This document shows, piece by piece, positions 5,535-7,768 of a stretch of 7,768 nucleotides of DNA. The notes under the pieces were generated by a model. The model ran no database searches and had not been told where the DNA came from. It worked only from the letters and a program-made list of their open reading frames with translations. Positions within the stretch are counted from its first letter, which is position 1. Every line of letters starts with the position of its first letter. Source of the DNA: Pseudomonadota bacterium (GTDB taxonomy: Bacteria; Hydrothermota; 32-111; QNBC01); NCBI GenBank assembly GCA_011682715.1, contig JAACEC010000076.1, positions 1 through 7,768 on the forward strand. The letters run 5' to 3'. Position numbers and translations under genes: made by a program.

Positions 5535-7768
5535 ATGGAAACAAAAAAGAGACGCAAAGGTCTCATTAAAAATTCCGTTTATTTTGTTGGGAATTATCTT
5601 CCGAGGAAATGTGGTATTGCCACATTTACGACAGATCTTTCCAATGCAATAGCAAAACACGGCCGGGTGAAAATCAATGTCGTTGCCATGAACGATACAA
5701 TAGATGGGTATAACTATCCCGATACGGTCAAGTTCGAAATTTATCAGAATGATCAATTGAAATACAGTGAGGCAGGAGATTTTATCAATATAGCAAATCC
5801 GGAAATTATAAACTTACAGCACGAATTCGGTATTTTCGGTGGACCGGGGGGAGATTACATATCGATTTTATTAAAAAAATTGAATATGCCCATAATAACG
5901 ACATTGCACACAATTCTGAAGAAACCCAACGAGGAGTATATGAAATCGTATCATGATCTGTTTAAATATTCGGACAGAATCGTTGTTCTCAGTAAAAAAG
6001 CACTTCAGATGAGTAAAGATATTTACGGTCTCGGGGATGACAAGGTCGTTTACATACCGCACGGGATTCCGGATATCCCGTTCGTAGACACCTCTTTTTA
6101 TAAGGATGAATTTCATCTTTCAGGGAAAAAAATTTTAATAACATTCGGGTTGATCAATCCGGGAAAGGGGATAGAATATGTGATAAAGGCATTACCGGAG
6201 GTAAAGAAGAAGTTCCCCAATATTGTTTATATTGTTTTGGGTGCCACACATCCCAATATAAAGAAGATTTCCGGGGAAGAGTACCGACTGAGCCTAAAGA
6301 AACTAGCGGAAGATTTAAACGTGGAGAACAATGTTCTCTTTCTCAATAAATTCATTTCCCTTGAAGACCTGACAAAGTTCCTTATGGCTTCTGATATATA
6401 TATCACACCTTATCTTAACGAAGAACAGGTCGTTAGCGGAACGCTTGCCTATGCTCTCGGAGCAGGGAAGGCGATTATATCCACACCCTATTGGTATGCG
6501 GTGGAATTACTGGACGATGATAGGGGTAAAATCGTTGATTTTAGAGATTCGAATTCAATAGCAAGGGCAATTTTAGAATATTTGGAGGATGAAGTCTCCA
6601 TGAACCTTGCGAGAAAGAGAGCTTACCAATACGGCAGAAGCATGATTTGGAAAAATGTTGCCAGAGCCTATCTCGATGTTTTCCATGATGTGTTGAAGAG
6701 GAGAAATATCGCCACCGTTCAGGAAAAGGACAAGAAAAGAATAATGAAAACGAACTATCCGGAGCCGACATTGAAACACCTTATCAGGATGACAGACGAT
6801 ACGGGACTGTTACAGCATAGTTCAGGAAGCATACCCGACAGAAAGCACGGTTATTGCCTTGATGATAACGCACGGGCTATTGTTGTTGCAACGAAGTACT
6901 ACAATTTAGTGGGAGATAAAAAAGCGATTGACTTACTCGACAGATACCTTTCATTTGTAGTTTATATGCAAAGGATGGACGGACGATTCCATAATTTCCT
7001 GGGTTATAACAGGGAATATCTCGACGAGACAGGGTCCGACGATTCGTTCGGGAGAGCCCTTTGGGGGCTCGGTTATGCGATGAAATATGCCCCCGATTGG
7101 ATTACACCGGTAGCCAAAAACAATTTTGACAGGGCTTTACCTCATATTGAGGAGCTTAACCTTAGAGGGAGTGCTCTTGCTCTTATAGGGCTTTACTACT
7201 ACAACAAACGATTTCCCGGAGCAACATCGATACGAAAAGGGATAAAACTGCTGGCAGATAAGATCGTTCATCTTTATAAAACCCAATCATCACCCGATTG
7301 GCAGTGGTTTGAGCCTGTTCTTGCCTATTCAAACGGCTTTGTTCCGAAGTCTCTGATGTTAGCATATGATATAGTAGTGAATGTAGAGTACATAAATACA
7401 GCTCTTGAGTCGATGGAGTTTCTGATAAATGAAACGTTTAAAAACGGGTTCCTTTCTCTGATCGGATCCAACGGATGGTATAAGAAGGGGAATAAGAGAG
7501 TGAACTTCGATCAGCAACCGGTAGATGCAATGGCGACAATTGAGATGTTACGGACCGCTTATGCTATTTATAAAAAGCCCGAGTATTTAATAAAAATGAA
7601 AACAGCATTTAATTGGTTTTTGGGACTTAACGATAAAAACACATCGATGTATGATTTCAGAACCGGCGGATGTTCCGACGGTCTAACCCCTAATGGAAAA
7701 AGTTTGAATCAGGGAGCGGAAAGCCTTTTGGCATATATGCTCTCCCTTCTTGATGTAATTCAATTAAC
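5535..7768 (+). CDS. GT4-family glycosyltransferase fused to a C-terminal helical (alpha/alpha-toroid-like) domain, 3' end cut by window
   Basis: The frame stays open for 744 codons to the window end. Residues 1-385 form a GT-B glycosyltransferase of family GT4. The N-terminal loop is VGNYLPRKCGIATFTTDL (18-35), followed by LQHEFGIFGGPGGDY (94-108), TLHTILKKP (123-131), PHGIPD (175-180), FGLINPGKGIEYVIKAL (204-220) and VVSGTLAYALGAGKAIISTP (299-318). These cytosolic enzymes transfer a sugar from a nucleotide-sugar donor. The usual second Glu of the EX7E motif is replaced near Y306. Residues about 405-744 are mostly helical, with spaced conserved-looking acidic motifs: MTDDTGLLQHS (419-429), HGYCLDDNARA (438-448), TGSDDSFGRALWGLG (499-513), WFEPVLAYSNG (591-601), NFDQQPVDAMATIEMLRTAY (657-676) and LNQGAESLLAYM (724-735). 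This looks like an (alpha/alpha)-toroid of the glycosidase or epimerase kind. The NQGAES segment suggests few residues are missing. Substrate is unknown. Confidence 0.88.
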   Translation, partial: METKKRRKGLIKNSVYFVGNYLPRKCGIATFTTDLSNAIAKHGRVKINVVAMNDTIDGYNYPDTVKFEIYQNDQLKYSEAGDFINIANPEIINLQHEFGIFGGPGGDYISILLKKLNMPIITTLHTILKKPNEEYMKSYHDLFKYSDRIVVLSKKALQMSKDIYGLGDDKVVYIPHGIPDIPFVDTSFYKDEFHLSGKKILITFGLINPGKGIEYVIKALPEVKKKFPNIVYIVLGATHPNIKKISGEEYRLSLKKLAEDLNVENNVLFLNKFISLEDLTKFLMASDIYITPYLNEEQVVSGTLAYALGAGKAIISTPYWYAVELLDDDRGKIVDFRDSNSIARAILEYLEDEVSMNLARKRAYQYGRSMIWKNVARAYLDVFHDVLKRRNIATVQEKDKKRIMKTNYPEPTLKHLIRMTDDTGLLQHSSGSIPDRKHGYCLDDNARAIVVATKYYNLVGDKKAIDLLDRYLSFVVYMQRMDGRFHNFLGYNREYLDETGSDDSFGRALWGLGYAMKYAPDWITPVAKNNFDRALPHIEELNLRGSALALIGLYYYNKRFPGATSIRKGIKLLADKIVHLYKTQSSPDWQWFEPVLAYSNGFVPKSLMLAYDIVVNVEYINTALESMEFLINETFKNGFLSLIGSNGWYKKGNKRVNFDQQPVDAMATIEMLRTAYAIYKKPEYLIKMKTAFNWFLGLNDKNTSMYDFRTGGCSDGLTPNGKSLNQGAESLLAYMLSLLDVIQL

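Noticed and set aside
6541..6779. Two minus-strand open frames of 68 and 76 codons inside the glycosyltransferase gene
   Set aside because: Both are antisense to an uninterrupted, motif-bearing gene and show no recognisable protein features.
1..7768. Mobile element, prophage or CRISPR array
   Set aside because: No transposase, integrase, terminal inverted repeats or regularly spaced repeats were seen. The only direct repeat noticed is the 13-bp tandem pair at 5234-5259.

Overview
This 7.8-kb window is AT-rich bacterial chromosome with compact operons, good Shine-Dalgarno sites and sigma70-like promoters. I see no phage, transposon or CRISPR signature. Separate secD and secF, a SufS-type cysteine desulfurase paired with a short NifU/IscU-like scaffold, an eIF-2B-fold protein, and a GT4 glycosyltransferase fused to a helical domain suggest an anaerobic Gram-negative-type or candidate-phylum bacterium, in the range of Cloacimonadota, Marinimicrobia or Thermotogae relatives. 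That placement is inference from gene content; no marker gene here fixes the taxonomy.

Layout. (1) Positions 1-1232, plus strand: the C-terminal two thirds of sufS, whose 5' end lies outside the window, followed one base later by a NifU/IscU-like scaffold gene. Together they form a sulfur-mobilisation and Fe-S assembly pair. (2) Positions 1223-2203, minus strand: a small gene with a likely single-base frameshift, then an eIF-2B alpha/beta/delta-family gene that overlaps the scaffold gene tail to tail by 10 bp. A promoter placed so close to the small gene's ATG that its mRNA would be almost leaderless sits directly behind the secDF terminator. (3) Positions 2239-5269, minus strand: a secD-secF operon with a strong hairpin terminator. 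SecF is unusually long because its extracytoplasmic domain carries an inserted Ig-like module. (4) Positions 5270-5534: a divergent intergenic region with alternating complementary arms, a T-tract hairpin and a possible 15-codon ORF ending in three Cys codons. A clear sigma70 promoter follows. (5) Position 5535 to the window end, plus strand: a GT4 glycosyltransferase fused to a C-terminal all-helical, probably (alpha/alpha)-toroid domain, cut by the window end.

How the genes work together: SufS and the scaffold build Fe-S clusters. SecD and SecF use the proton or sodium gradient to complete Sec-dependent export. The GT4 fusion probably acts in glycan or storage-oligosaccharide metabolism. 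The eIF-2B-like protein and its small upstream partner have no assigned function. The points most worth a second look are the SecF insertion, the frameshifted small gene, the structured divergent region and the two-domain glycosyltransferase.
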